DNA from: Sporosarcina koreensis
GTDB taxonomy: Bacteria; Bacillota; Bacilli; Bacillales_A; Planococcaceae
Direction of reading: 5' to 3'
Assembly: GCF_000826145.2 (NCBI RefSeq)
Contig: NZ_LN651337.1
Span: forward strand, 1,057,774 to 1,121,773
DNA length: 64,000 bases
The translations under genes were made by a program, and so were the position numbers. How positions within the stretch are numbered: the first letter of the stretch is position 1; the number at the start of each line of letters is the position of its first letter. Under the pieces are notes generated by a model. That model worked only from the letters and a program-made list of their open reading frames with translations. It ran no database searches and was not told the origin of the DNA. Shown one piece after another: positions 15,997-25,308 of the stretch.

Positions 15997-17876
15997 CAGA
16001 TACGACCCCCTTTACTTGCATTGTCCACATCGCGCTGGATCTGTTCTTTCGTGACATGGAAACCGAGATCATCTTTCAATGAGCGCGCTGCCATTGCAAC
16101 GAATGTCCAGGCGAGACCGAAGATCAGCACCGGCAGACCCCAAGACGTTTCCTGGTGGAACATAGCACCGAATCCTGCGACGAACAGACCGAATGTCATG
16201 AGGAACGGAATGATGGAACCGTTCGGCATATGGATATCCGTAATCGGCTCAGCAGGCGTAAGGCCTGTCATGTTGCCTTCGGACTTCTCGATCCAGACTG
16301 TATCCAATCCGCGGACGAGCGGAGTGGCCGTGAAATTGTAGAACGGCGGTGGTGACGGGATCGCCCATTCGAGCGTACGTCCGTCTCCCCAAGGGTCGTT
16401 TCCGATCCGCTCGTTCTTCGCAACCGTCATGATGATGTTGATGACCAGTACGATGACACCGATAGCCATCAGCAGCGCACCGACTGAACTGATCACGTTG
16501 GCAGTATTCCAGCCCTGTCCGTCCATATATGTCCAGACACGGCGCGGCATTCCCCAGAACCCGAGCCAGTGCTGGATCAGGAACGTACAGTGGAAACCGA
16601 CAAAGAAGAAGATGAACGTGATCTTACCAAGTGCTTCATTGAGCATTGTACCGAACATTTTCGGCCAGTACAGATGCAGACCGCCCAGGATCGCAAGCAC
16701 GACACCACCGACGATGACGTAGTGGAAATGGGCGACGATGAAGTACGAATCGTGCAGCTGGTAGTCAAGAGGCGCAGCACCCTGCATGACGCCTGTGACA
16801 CCGCCCATTACGAAGGACGGGATGAAACCGAGTGCATACAGCATCGGTGTCGTGACACGGATGCTTCCGCCCCAGATCGTCAGGAGCCAGTTGAAGATCT
16901 TGACACCGGTCGGAACGGCGATCGCCATTGTCGCTACCGCGAAAATCGCGTTCGCTGTAGGCCCAAGACCGACAGTGAACATATGGTGAGCCCATACCAT
17001 GAAGCCGAGGAATCCGATCAGCACAGTCGCGAAGACCATCGCCGGATATCCGAACAGGCGCTTTCTCGAGAAGATCGGGAAGATCTCGGAGAAAATACCG
17101 AACGCCGGGAGAATCAGGATATATACTTCAGGGTGACCGAAGATCCAGAAAATATGCTCCCAGATGATTGTGTTTCCGCCCATTGTATGGTCGAAGAAAT
17201 TCGCACCGAACATCCGGTCGAATGTCAGGAAGAACAATCCGACAGTCAGCGGCGGGAATGCGAACAGGATCATCGCGGACGCAACGAACGTCGTCCATGT
17301 GAACAGCGGCATCCGCATGTATGTCATACCTGGTGCGCGCATGTTGATGATCGTGACAAGGAAATTGATCCCTGCCATGAGCGTACCGCCCCCGGCGATC
17401 TGAAGACCGATCGCATAGAAATCGATACCGTGGCCTGGTGAGGCAATGGACAAGGACGCATACGATGTCCACCCTGCATCAGGCACCTGGCCGAGGAACC
17501 AGGAAATATTCAGGAACAGTCCCCCGAAGAAGAACATCCAGAATCCGAGTGAGTTGATGAACGGGAATGCTACGTCACGGGCACCGATCTGGAGCGGCAT
17601 GATGTAGTTCATGAACCCGAATAATATCGGCATGGCTGCCAGGAAGATCATAGTGGTACCATGCATCGTGATTAAATCATTGTACAGACCGGCACTAACA
17701 AAGTCATTGTTCGGCTGTAGCAGCTGGATACGGATGAGCATCGCTTCGATTCCGCCGAGGACGAAGAAGAAACCGCCGCCGATCAGATATAGAATACCGA
17801 TCTTCTTATGGTCGACTGTTGTCATCCAATCCCAGAACGCTGCGCCGAAACTTCTCTTTTGAGCAACAGAACTCAC
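15996..17876 (-). CDS. ctaD: cytochrome c oxidase subunit I (aa3/caa3 type)
   Basis: 626 residues, the catalytic heme-copper subunit with at least 13 membrane helices. The low-spin heme His lies in LITMHGTTMIFL; the CuB/Tyr crosslink motif is FGHPEVYILILP; the double CuB histidines are in FMVWAHHMFTVG; the high-spin heme and low-spin heme histidines are in YFIVAHFHYVIVGG. It reduces O2 to water and pumps protons. Starts MSSVAQKRSFGAAFWDW after GAGGAGGGTAAAACAAC. The extra C-terminal part is normal for Bacillus CtaD, which carries additional helices. Confidence 0.98.
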   Translation of the reverse strand: MSSVAQKRSFGAAFWDWMTTVDHKKIGILYLIGGGFFFVLGGIEAMLIRIQLLQPNNDFVSAGLYNDLITMHGTTMIFLAAMPILFGFMNYIMPLQIGARDVAFPFINSLGFWMFFFGGLFLNISWFLGQVPDAGWTSYASLSIASPGHGIDFYAIGLQIAGGGTLMAGINFLVTIINMRAPGMTYMRMPLFTWTTFVASAMILFAFPPLTVGLFFLTFDRMFGANFFDHTMGGNTIIWEHIFWIFGHPEVYILILPAFGIFSEIFPIFSRKRLFGYPAMVFATVLIGFLGFMVWAHHMFTVGLGPTANAIFAVATMAIAVPTGVKIFNWLLTIWGGSIRVTTPMLYALGFIPSFVMGGVTGVMQGAAPLDYQLHDSYFIVAHFHYVIVGGVVLAILGGLHLYWPKMFGTMLNEALGKITFIFFFVGFHCTFLIQHWLGFWGMPRRVWTYMDGQGWNTANVISSVGALLMAIGVIVLVINIIMTVAKNERIGNDPWGDGRTLEWAIPSPPPFYNFTATPLVRGLDTVWIEKSEGNMTGLTPAEPITDIHMPNGSIIPFLMTFGLFVAGFGAMFHQETSWGLPVLIFGLAWTFVAMAARSLKDDLGFHVTKEQIQRDVDNASKGGRI

Positions 17877-17912
17877 GTTGTTTTACCCTCCTCTTCAATA
17901 TCGCATTGCGTG

Positions 17913-18977
17913 TTACTGCTCAACGGAAAGGCCAAGCAGGTATTCAGCTAAGTCGTCGATCTCCTGATCGGACAGCTGATCTTCGAAAGAAGGCATTTTG
18001 TTGCCCGGTTTCAGTTTCTGTGGATTTTTGATCCATTCTTTCAAATGTTCCTTATCGTGTTCGATGAATCCGGCAACACGGTTGCGGTCACCGAAGGCTG
18101 CTAGGTTAGGCCCTTGCGCCCCGCTGTCGCCGACACCTGAATTTGCGTGACAGCCGATACAGCTGGATTTGAATACTTCTTCACCATCTGCATTGGCAAC
18201 TTCGGTTTTATCCGCTGTCGCCTTCATGTTTTTCACCCATGTGTTGAAATCGTCACGCGGGAGAGTTTTGACTTTGAAGTCCATCAAGGAGTGGGACGGT
18301 CCGCAGAGCTCGGCACATTTACCGTAGAATACGCCGTCTTTCAGATCTTTCGACTCCTGATCGAACGTCAGATAGAACTTGTTCAGGTTCTCGACGTTCG
18401 TATCCAGCTTACCGCCGACTGCAGGAATCCAGAAGGAGTGCTTGACGTCAGCTGCCTTCAAGTTGAAGTATACTTTCTCGTCTGTCGGCACGACCAGCTC
18501 CTGTGCCGTCACAATACCGAGATCGGGATAACCGAATTCCCACCAGTACAGCTTGGCTGTGACATCGACAACGAGGTGTTTCGCATTTCCGTCATCGTCG
18601 ACTTCTTCCATCGCTTTCACATCACCCAGTTTGTATGTGTAATACACAGTAGGCACAGCGAGGATTGTGATGAGGATGATCGGGATGATCGTCCAGATCA
18701 GCTCCAGTTTCTGACTTCCTTCCGTTTGTTCAGGAATGAAGTCTTCTCCCCGTTTCTTACGGCCGAAACGAATCAGTGCTAATACATAAATTACGACTAC
18801 GACAATAATGACGAGCAGCATGATACCTGAAGCAAGCATAAGCAGCTTGAACTGGTCTTTACCTACCTGGCCGGCCGGCAAAAGCGTAGATAATTCCTGT
18901 TGACCGCAGCCTGCCAAGAAAACAGTCAATACAGCTAACAAGGACAGGAGACGCCATTTTTTGAGTCCTTTCATCAT
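17913..18977 (-). CDS. ctaC: cytochrome c oxidase subunit II with C-terminal cytochrome c domain
   Basis: About 354 residues. Lipoprotein signal LTVFLAGCGQ (lipobox Cys at about residue 24), a second hydrophobic hairpin (MLASGIMLLVIIVVVVIYVL; IWTIIPIILITILAVPTVYY), then the cupredoxin domain with CuA ligands in YGKCAELCGPSHSLMDF, and a fused class I cytochrome c domain with SSCIGCHANSG (CxxCH) and GNKMPSF (axial Met). This makes the enzyme a caa3 oxidase. Two tandem ATGs (18977, 18974) are possible; a longer upstream extension is not typical. First gene of ctaCDEF. Confidence 0.95.
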   Translation of the reverse strand: MMKGLKKWRLLSLLAVLTVFLAGCGQQELSTLLPAGQVGKDQFKLLMLASGIMLLVIIVVVVIYVLALIRFGRKKRGEDFIPEQTEGSQKLELIWTIIPIILITILAVPTVYYTYKLGDVKAMEEVDDDGNAKHLVVDVTAKLYWWEFGYPDLGIVTAQELVVPTDEKVYFNLKAADVKHSFWIPAVGGKLDTNVENLNKFYLTFDQESKDLKDGVFYGKCAELCGPSHSLMDFKVKTLPRDDFNTWVKNMKATADKTEVANADGEEVFKSSCIGCHANSGVGDSGAQGPNLAAFGDRNRVAGFIEHDKEHLKEWIKNPQKLKPGNKMPSFEDQLSDQEIDDLAEYLLGLSVEQ

Positions 18978-19076
18978 CGCTTCATAATCCCTCTCTTTCC
19001 AATAATGTTTTTCTTCCATTTGAGGAGCAGTGACCTCTCTATAATGAATTCCTGTCAAAGAAAGAATTCCGATGGG

Positions 19077-19997
19077 TTAGATGAATATCGAGAAGATAAT
19101 CATCGAGACAAACAAGATTGTCATGTAATTCAATGAGTAGATGAACATGGACATCGCCCATTTCAAATCGTCTTTTGCACGGAATCCATTCAGCGCAAGC
19201 ATCAGCCATCCGATATTCAGCAGCGTCGCCAGAATGATGAATGCAGTGCCGAGTCCGCTCAGCAGAAATGGCAGCGGGAACAGCAGCACGACCCATGCGA
19301 GCATGGATTTCTTCGTCCGCGCAAATCCTTTGACGACTGGGAGCATCGGGATACCGGCAGCCCGGTATTCTTCCGTCTTCTTCATGGCAAGCGCATAGAA
19401 ATGAGGCGGCTGCCAGACGAACATGATAAGGAAGAGCGCCCATGCACCGAGACCGAGCGTCGGGTCGACAGCAGCCCAGCCGATCAGCGGAGGGACAGCT
19501 CCGGAAAGGCTTCCGACAATCGTATTGGAGACGTGTCGGCGCTTCGACCACATGGAATAGAGCACAACGTAACTGAATATTCCGGCGAAACCAAGAAGGC
19601 CTGTCACCGTGTTCGCTGAGAACAGAAGTATTTCACCGATTAGAATGAAAAGTAGTGCGGCTGCGAGAACTGCAGGTGCTTTGAAACGTCCTGTGACCGT
19701 CGGCCTTGTCTTTGTCCGTGTCATGATCGGGTCGATATCCCGATCGATCAGGTTGTTCAGTGCGGCCGAGCCGGCAATGATGAGGGCGGTTCCAAAAAGC
19801 ACTGCAATCATGAGATCCAGTCTATGTATGAAGCTGACGCCGGCAAACTGGAATGCCAAGAAGAGACCTGTGAACGCAGTAATCAAGTTGGAATTCACAA
19901 TCCCAATTTTAATCAAGGCCAAGAAGTCTTTCAAGAATGTTGGTGTGATTGCAGTCTCCGGTGCTGTCTGTGCAGCAGTCGTCCGACTGTTCGACAT
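19077..19997 (-). CDS. ctaB: protoheme IX farnesyltransferase (heme O synthase)
   Basis: 306 residues with about nine membrane helices of the UbiA family. Prenyl-diphosphate/Mg2+ motif NNLIDRDIDPIMTRTKTRP (about residues 87-105) and the second Asp-rich loop WQPPHFYALAMKKTEEYRAAGIPMLPV are intact. It farnesylates heme B to heme O for the oxidase. Starts after GGGGGAGTCAA at 19997. Upstream of ctaC on the same strand and divergent from ctaA. Confidence 0.96.
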   Translation of the reverse strand: MSNSRTTAAQTAPETAITPTFLKDFLALIKIGIVNSNLITAFTGLFLAFQFAGVSFIHRLDLMIAVLFGTALIIAGSAALNNLIDRDIDPIMTRTKTRPTVTGRFKAPAVLAAALLFILIGEILLFSANTVTGLLGFAGIFSYVVLYSMWSKRRHVSNTIVGSLSGAVPPLIGWAAVDPTLGLGAWALFLIMFVWQPPHFYALAMKKTEEYRAAGIPMLPVVKGFARTKKSMLAWVVLLFPLPFLLSGLGTAFIILATLLNIGWLMLALNGFRAKDDLKWAMSMFIYSLNYMTILFVSMIIFSIFI

Positions 19998-20063
19998 TTG
20001 ACTCCCCCTTTCAATAACCGGTTGAAAATGACCGCTATACTTAACTATATCGAAAATCCTTCA

Positions 20064-20099
20064 CAATTTCTATACATAAACGCAATTTGTATAGAATTG
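20064..20099. promoter_or_regulatory. inverted repeat between ctaB and ctaA, candidate operator
   Basis: CAATTTCTATAC (20064-20075) and GTATAGAATTG (20089-20099) are reverse complements apart from one missing base; the inner arms TTCTATAC/GTATAGAA are perfect with a 13-base spacer. Not followed by a T run, so not a terminator. In B. subtilis these genes are under ResD; whether this is a ResD or other site is unknown. Confidence 0.5.
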
Positions 20100-20235
20100 C
20101 ACAGTCTTGCGAGGATTTATACAGTGCACCCTCTATAGTAAATCATTACTTGCTGCCGTTTGTGAAGTTATCGGGTCTTTTTTATGAACGTTTTGTGAAA
20201 AACTGGTCTGTCCTGCCGGTTCTCCCATTCCGCCA

Positions 20236-20264
20236 TTGTGTTTTAACACGGGATTCTCTATCAT
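20236..20264 (+). promoter_or_regulatory. probable ctaA promoter
   Basis: TTGTGT (20236-20241), 17-base spacer, TATCAT (20259-20264), 55 bases before the TTG start of ctaA. Confidence 0.5.
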
Positions 20265-20319
20265 TGAAAATTAGAGACCTGTCTGCTGGTCGATATTTAT
20301 CAAAAGAAGGTGCCTACGC

Positions 20320-21234
20320 TTGAAACGATATAATTATCTGAAGTGGTTTGCAGTCGCTGCGACAATCGGGATGCTGCTCATCATGCTGGGCGGTGCGCTC
20401 GTCACGAAAACCGACAGCGGAATGGGCTGCGGACGTCACTGGCCGGGCTGCAACGGTCAGCTCATCCCTGATGAGATCACGACCGAAGTGCTCATCGAAT
20501 TCTCCCACCGTCTCGTCACGGGTGTGGTCGGAATCCTGATCGTCGTGCTGGCCGTCTGGTCCTGGAAAGCGATCGGCCACGTGCGGGAAACGAAATTCCT
20601 CGCATTCATGGCGGTGTTCTTCCTGATACTCCAGGCTCTGATCGGGGCAGCGCAGGTAAAGTGGGGGCAGGGCGATTTCATCCTCGCCTTGCATTTCGGG
20701 ATTTCCCTTATTTCCTTTGCGGCTGTCCTGCTGCTCACCCTGCTCATATTCGAAGTCGATAAGAAGTTCGATGCCGACCGTCTGAAAGTCGGACGGACAC
20801 TCAAATTCCATACGATCGGCGTGACCGTCTATTCGTATCTCGTCATCTACACAGGCGCGCTCGTCCGTCACACGGAATCGAGTCTTGCCTGTGCGGATTG
20901 GCCGCTGTGCCGGAATGACCGCTTCGAACTGCCATCCACGCTGAACGAATGGGTCCAGATGGGCCACCGGACGGCTGCGGCACTCATCGTCGTGTGGCTC
21001 GCGTATATCGCGTTCCATGTCTATCGCAACTACCGTGATCAGAAAGTGCTCCTCTGGGGCTGGTCGATCGCCCTTCTGCTTGTGCTCGCACAGGCGGTCA
21101 CCGGCATGCTGTCCGTCTTCACACGGCTCAATCTGATAGTGGCGCTTCTCCATTCGCTCTTCATCACATTGCTGTTCGGACTGCTCACGTATATGATTCT
21201 GCTGTTGTCCCGCGTGCGTGTGCATAAGCCGTAA
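20320..21234 (+). CDS. ctaA: heme A synthase
   Basis: 304 residues from TTG 20320, seven bases after AGAAGGTG. Eight membrane helices. The conserved EFSHR (Glu-His of the EExxH-like motif in helix II, about residues 57-61), the extracellular cysteine pair CGRHWPGC (first loop) and CADWPLC (third loop), and [11 protein letters not shown] (His, second half) match Bacillus CtaA, which oxidises the heme O methyl to a formyl using the cysteine pair. Divergent from ctaB; single gene ended by a strong terminator. Confidence 0.96.
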   Translation: MKRYNYLKWFAVAATIGMLLIMLGGALVTKTDSGMGCGRHWPGCNGQLIPDEITTEVLIEFSHRLVTGVVGILIVVLAVWSWKAIGHVRETKFLAFMAVFFLILQALIGAAQVKWGQGDFILALHFGISLISFAAVLLLTLLIFEVDKKFDADRLKVGRTLKFHTIGVTVYSYLVIYTGALVRHTESSLACADWPLCRNDRFELPSTLNEWVQMGHRTAAALIVVWLAYIAFHVYRNYRDQKVLLWGWSIALLLVLAQAVTGMLSVFTRLNLIVALLHSLFITLLFGLLTYMILLLSRVRVHKP

Positions 21235-21240
21235 GATGAA

Positions 21241-21277
21241 CAGCCGCCTGGTTTCTTGCACCAGGCGGCTGTTTTTT
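21241..21277 (+). terminator. terminator after ctaA
   Basis: AGCCGCCTGG (21242-21251) pairs with CCAGGCGGCT (21261-21270), followed by GTTTTTT. Confidence 0.88.
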
Positions 21278-21376
21278 GTAGGGGAATTACCTTCAGGGCG
21301 GAACCGGTTTATCCGGTAGTGCCTCTTGTGGCCAGCCGGCTATTTCACACGGTGCGGACCCAAGGAATCTGTGAAG

Positions 21377-21496
21377 TTATGAGCGGGATCTGCAGTTTAT
21401 GATCACTTTCGCCGGTTTATGAGCGGAATCCGAGATTTATGATTACTTTCCCGAGTTTATGAGCGAAAACGCCAAGTTATGATCACTTCGTGAGGA
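21377..21496. repeat. 20-bp-period repeat array 1 (six units, A-B alternating)
   Basis: Units begin every 20 bases with TTATGA: 21377, 21397, 21417, 21437, 21457, 21477. Odd units read TTATGAGCGGaatc (type A), even units TTATGATCACTTTc (type B; the fourth reads GATTACTTT). The first unit is preceded by TGTGAAG. A 20-base period is not a multiple of three and each unit carries TGA, so the array is not coding. Confidence 0.9.
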
Positions 21497-21635
21497 GAAG
21501 GCACCTTTGCCATGCAATTTCCACAGAAAATGCGGAGCGCAGCGGAGCCGACAAGCCAGGCTTTTACTGGCGCGCAGCGCACGGGGCAGGGTGCCAACAG
21601 GGCGCAGCAATCCGCCTGCAGGAGCCGGAAATTGT
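21497..21635. other. GC-rich noncoding module between repeat arrays
   Basis: About 140 bases without an ORF. CAATTTCC (21515-21522) is the exact reverse complement of GGAAATTG (21627-21634). Inside are a GCCAG/CTGGC hairpin (21555-21571) and a direct repeat GCGGAGC (about 21533-21547). No promoter or T-tract terminator was recognised. Confidence 0.5.
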
Positions 21636-21795
21636 GAAGTTATGAGCGGATACGCCGGTTTATGAGCGGAATCTGGTTTTTATGATCACTTTCCCGAGTT
21701 TATGAGCGGAATCCTCTTTTTATGATCACTTTCCCGAGTTTATGAGCGGAATCCGGCAGTTTATGAGCAAATCTCCGTATCGATGAGCCATATAT
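21636..21795. repeat. 20-bp-period repeat array 2 (eight units)
   Basis: TATGA occurs at 21641, 21661, 21681, 21701, 21721, 21741 and 21762, with a decayed unit (CGATGAGCC) at 21781. Order A A B A B A A A', where A is ATGAGCGGAatc and B is ATGATCACTTTCCCGAG. Like array 1 it opens with TGTGAAGTTATGAGCGG. Confidence 0.9.
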
Positions 21796-21806
21796 CTTTT
21801 CCATAG

Positions 21807-21843
21807 CCAAAAGACACCCGCCGAAATTCCGGCGGGTGTCTTC
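21807..21843 (-). terminator. terminator after pycA
   Basis: AAGACACCCGCCG (21811-21823) pairs with CGGCGGGTGTCTT (21830-21842); TTTT follows on the minus strand. Confidence 0.85.
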
Positions 21844-21847
21844 GTAT

Positions 21848-24800
21848 TCAATGCTCCAGCTCTATGAGGAGATCGCCTGTTGAAATTGCTTCCCCCGGCG
21901 AGACGTGGATTTCTTTCACGACGCCATCGTACGGTGTCTGGATGGTTGTCTCCATCTTCATCGCTTCGGTGATCAGCAGGTGCTGGCCGCGGCGGACGCG
22001 GTCGCCTTTCGACACGGCCACCTGGAGGACAGTGCCCGGCATCGTTGCGGCAATGTGCGCGTCGTTGCCCGGATCGGCCTTCTGCTTCTTCACGACATCC
22101 GTTTCGACACTGACGTCCTGGATGACCACTTCACGCGGCTGGCCGTTCAGTTCAAAGTAGACGATCCGCGTGCCGTCCGCCTGAGGTTCTCCGATGGACA
22201 CCAGTTTGACGATGAGGGTCTTCCCCTTTTCGATCTCGACTTCGATCTCTTCGCCGAGCCGCATGCCGTACAGGAACTCCGGCGTCTGGATGACCGAGAG
22301 ATTGCCGAAATCGTTATGGATCGCCGCGTATTCATCGAACACCTTCGGATACAGCGCAGACGCCAGAGCGTCTTTCATCGTCACCGGACGGTCCAATTTT
22401 TCGGCAAGGTCCTTTTTCACCTTTTCGAAATCGACTGCTTCCAGCAGTTCGCCCGGCCGCTCCGTCAGCGGCTTTCGGCCTTTTAGCACGACTTTCTGCA
22501 GTTCCTCGGGGAATCCGCCGTATGGCTGTCCGATATACCCCTCGAAGAATTCGATGACGGATTCAGGGAAGTCGATCGACTGTCCGCGCTCGAGCACCGC
22601 TTTCTCATCGAGATCATTCTGGACCATGAACAGCGCCATATCGCCGACCACTTTTGAAGACGGTGTCACTTTCACAATGTCCCCGAACAGCATGTTGACC
22701 CGGGAGAACATATCCTTGACCTCTTTCCATCGGTTTCCGAGCCCGACACCCTTCGCCTGCTGCTGCAGGTTGGAATACTGGCCGCCCGGCATTTCATGGA
22801 CATAGACTTCTGAATGAGGGCTGATCATCCCGCTTTCGAAATGGGAATAGTAGGCACGGACGTCTTCCCAATAGAAGGAGAGCTCCTCAAGTGCCTGGAT
22901 GTCTGTCCGGACACCCCGGCTGCCGTATTGCAGCGCATAATAGAGCGAGTTTGCGGACGGCTGGGAGGTCAGGCCGGACATGGCGCCGAGTGCCGTGTCG
23001 ACAATATCGACACCCGCTTCGATCGCCCGCTTGTACATGGCGATCCCATTGCCGCTCGTGTCATGTGAGTGGAGATGGATCGGAATGGCCACTGTCTCTT
23101 TCAGCTCGGAGATGAGCTGGTAGGCAGCTTCCGGCTTCAGCAGTCCGGCCATGTCCTTCAATGAAAGGATATGCGCGCCGGCGCTCTCCAGTTCCTTCGC
23201 CATCTCTTTATAGTAGGAAATCGAATATTTTGTCCGCATCGGATCGAGCACGTCGCCTGTATAGCAGAGAGCCGCTTCTGCGACCTTGTTCTCCTGGCGG
23301 ACGGCATCGATCGCCGTTTCCATGCCTTTGATCCAGTTCAGGCTGTCGAAGATCCGGAAGACATCGATGCCGGAAGAGGCCGCTTCCTTCACGAATTCCC
23401 GGATCACATTGTCCGGATAGTTTTTGTAGCCGACCGCATTGGCGCCGCGGAACAGCATTTGGAACAAGACATTCGGGATCTGCTCCCGCAGGCGTGCAAG
23501 CCGTTCCCACGGATCCTCTTTCAGGAACCGGTAGGACACGTCGAATGTGGCGCCGCCCCACATTTCGAATGAAAACAGATCCGGCATGAGACGCGCGGAT
23601 TCCGCTGCGATATTTGTCATGTCGGCCGTCCTGACCCGAGTGGCCAGCAAGGATTGGTGTGCATCCCGGAATGTCGTATCCGTCAGCAGGACATCCTTCT
23701 GGTCCTTGACCCACTCTGCCAGCCCTTCGGGACCCCGTTCGTCCAATATCTGTTTCGTTCCTGGCTTCGGCGGTACTGACAGATCCAGTTCCGGCTTGCG
23801 GGGAGTGCCATAGACCGGCTTCGAACCGCGGCCGATTCCCGGGAAGCCGTTGACGGTGATCGTCCCCAGATAGTTGAGCACTTTCGTTCCACGGTCTTTT
23901 TTAACTGGGAATTCAAATAATTCAGGAGCCTCGTCGATGAAGTTCGTCGTATAGTCCCCTGTTATGAAACTTTCATGCCGGACGACATTTTCAAGGAACG
24001 GGATGTTTGTCTTGATGCCCCGGATCCGGAACTCCTGCAGGTTCCTGTCCATCTTGGCCGCTGCTTCCCTGAATGTGGTTCCCCATGTCGATACTTTCAC
24101 GAGAAGGGAGTCATAATAAGGTGTGATGACGGCACCCTGGAAGCCATTCCCTGCATCCAGCCGGACACCGAATCCTCCTCCTGATCTGTATACTGACAGC
24201 TTGCCTGTATCGGGCATGAAGTCATTGAGCGGATCTTCCGTCGTGACGCGCGCTTGGATTGCATACCCGAACAAGGGGATCTGTTCCTGTTCCGGCACTG
24301 CAGCATGGCCTGTGTGCAGATTCCCGCCATCCGCTACGAAGATCTGCGTATGGACGATATCGATGCCGGTCACCATCTCGGTGATCGTATGCTCCACCTG
24401 GATACGGGGGTTCACTTCGATGAAGTAATACTCGCCATCTGCCACCAGGAATTCCACGGTTCCGGCGTTTATGTAACTGACATTCGCCATCAGCTTGACA
24501 GCCGCATCACAGATCTCCCGTCGTAATTCAGCTGAGAGCGAGATGGCCGGAGCGATTTCGACGAGTTTCTGATGCCGGCGCTGCACTGAACAGTCACGTT
24601 CATACAAATGTACAATATTTCCATGTGTATCACCGATGATCTGCACTTCAATATGCTTCGGATTGCGGATCAGCTTTTCGACATACACTTCATCGGAGCC
24701 GAATGCTGATTTCGCTTCCGACTTCGCACGGCTGAAAGCTTCCTGAACATCGTCAGCCCGCTCGACGATCCGCATGCCGCGTCCGCCTCCGCCAAGTGAA

Positions 24801-25285
24801 GCTTTGATGATGATCGGGTAGCCGTGGGCAGTACCGAACGCCCCCACTTCTTCCACAGAACGTACCGGTCCGTCCGTACCCGGAATGACCGGAATGCCCG
24901 CCCGGACAGCCTGCGTGCGTGCTTTGACCTTGTCTCCGAACATATCGAGATGACGCGAGGTCGGCCCGATGAAAATGATGCCTTCCTGTTCAAGACGTGC
25001 CGCAAATTCTTCGTGTTCCGCCAGAAAACCGTATCCGGGGTGGATGGCATTGGCACCGGACCTTTTTGCGATGTCGATGATCCCTTCGATATCCAGATAG
25101 GCATCGATTGGCTTCTTCCCTTCCCCCACCAGATAGGATTCATCTGCTTTATAACGATGGAACGACCCGCGGTCTTCTGCTGAATAGATACCGACTGTCG
25201 GGATCTGAAGCTCTGTACAGGCTCTGAAAATACGGATTGCAATCTCCCCGCGGTTTGCAACCAGAATCTTTTTGATCGATTTCAT
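21848..25285 (-). CDS. pycA: pyruvate carboxylase
   Basis: 1145 residues, the normal length of the single-chain enzyme. Order: biotin carboxylase (KKILVANRGEIAIRIFRACTE; ATP-grasp loop GGGGRGMRIV; EVNPRIQVEHTITEMVTGID), carboxyltransferase (LTDTTFRDAHQSLLATRVR; LHSHDTSGNGIAMY with metal-binding HxH; GGQYSNLQQQAKGVG), allosteric linker, and C-terminal biotinyl domain with ITEAMKMETT (biotinylated Lys). It makes oxaloacetate from pyruvate and bicarbonate. ATG 25285 follows AAGGTGGAA; a GTG five codons upstream (25300) is an alternative. Next to ftsW as in B. subtilis. Confidence 0.98.
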   Translation of the reverse strand: MKSIKKILVANRGEIAIRIFRACTELQIPTVGIYSAEDRGSFHRYKADESYLVGEGKKPIDAYLDIEGIIDIAKRSGANAIHPGYGFLAEHEEFAARLEQEGIIFIGPTSRHLDMFGDKVKARTQAVRAGIPVIPGTDGPVRSVEEVGAFGTAHGYPIIIKASLGGGGRGMRIVERADDVQEAFSRAKSEAKSAFGSDEVYVEKLIRNPKHIEVQIIGDTHGNIVHLYERDCSVQRRHQKLVEIAPAISLSAELRREICDAAVKLMANVSYINAGTVEFLVADGEYYFIEVNPRIQVEHTITEMVTGIDIVHTQIFVADGGNLHTGHAAVPEQEQIPLFGYAIQARVTTEDPLNDFMPDTGKLSVYRSGGGFGVRLDAGNGFQGAVITPYYDSLLVKVSTWGTTFREAAAKMDRNLQEFRIRGIKTNIPFLENVVRHESFITGDYTTNFIDEAPELFEFPVKKDRGTKVLNYLGTITVNGFPGIGRGSKPVYGTPRKPELDLSVPPKPGTKQILDERGPEGLAEWVKDQKDVLLTDTTFRDAHQSLLATRVRTADMTNIAAESARLMPDLFSFEMWGGATFDVSYRFLKEDPWERLARLREQIPNVLFQMLFRGANAVGYKNYPDNVIREFVKEAASSGIDVFRIFDSLNWIKGMETAIDAVRQENKVAEAALCYTGDVLDPMRTKYSISYYKEMAKELESAGAHILSLKDMAGLLKPEAAYQLISELKETVAIPIHLHSHDTSGNGIAMYKRAIEAGVDIVDTALGAMSGLTSQPSANSLYYALQYGSRGVRTDIQALEELSFYWEDVRAYYSHFESGMISPHSEVYVHEMPGGQYSNLQQQAKGVGLGNRWKEVKDMFSRVNMLFGDIVKVTPSSKVVGDMALFMVQNDLDEKAVLERGQSIDFPESVIEFFEGYIGQPYGGFPEELQKVVLKGRKPLTERPGELLEAVDFEKVKKDLAEKLDRPVTMKDALASALYPKVFDEYAAIHNDFGNLSVIQTPEFLYGMRLGEEIEVEIEKGKTLIVKLVSIGEPQADGTRIVYFELNGQPREVVIQDVSVETDVVKKQKADPGNDAHIAATMPGTVLQVAVSKGDRVRRGQHLLITEAMKMETTIQTPYDGVVKEIHVSPGEAISTGDLLIELEH

Positions 25286-25308
25286 TTCCACCTTCGGCAC
25301 GCCCTTTT

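Larger units (their letters stand above)
19998..20319. other. ctaB-ctaA divergent intergenic region
   Basis: 322 bases without a gene. It holds an imperfect inverted repeat (20064-20099), a predicted sigma-A promoter for ctaA (20236-20264), and AT-rich DNA. No further ORF with a ribosome site was seen. Confidence 0.7.

Noticed and set aside
16569..17441. Open frame of about 290 codons opposite ctaD
   Set aside because: Antisense to a complete, highly conserved subunit I. Composition is Arg/Asp/Glu/His rich as expected of a shadow, and there is no ribosome site.
20314..21261. Open frame of about 315 codons opposite ctaA
   Set aside because: Shadow of ctaA with low-complexity charged composition; it also runs into the ctaA terminator.
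21377..21795. Possible CRISPR array
   Set aside because: Units are adjacent with no unique spacers of 26-40 bases, the repeat is only 20 bases in all, and no cas genes are nearby.
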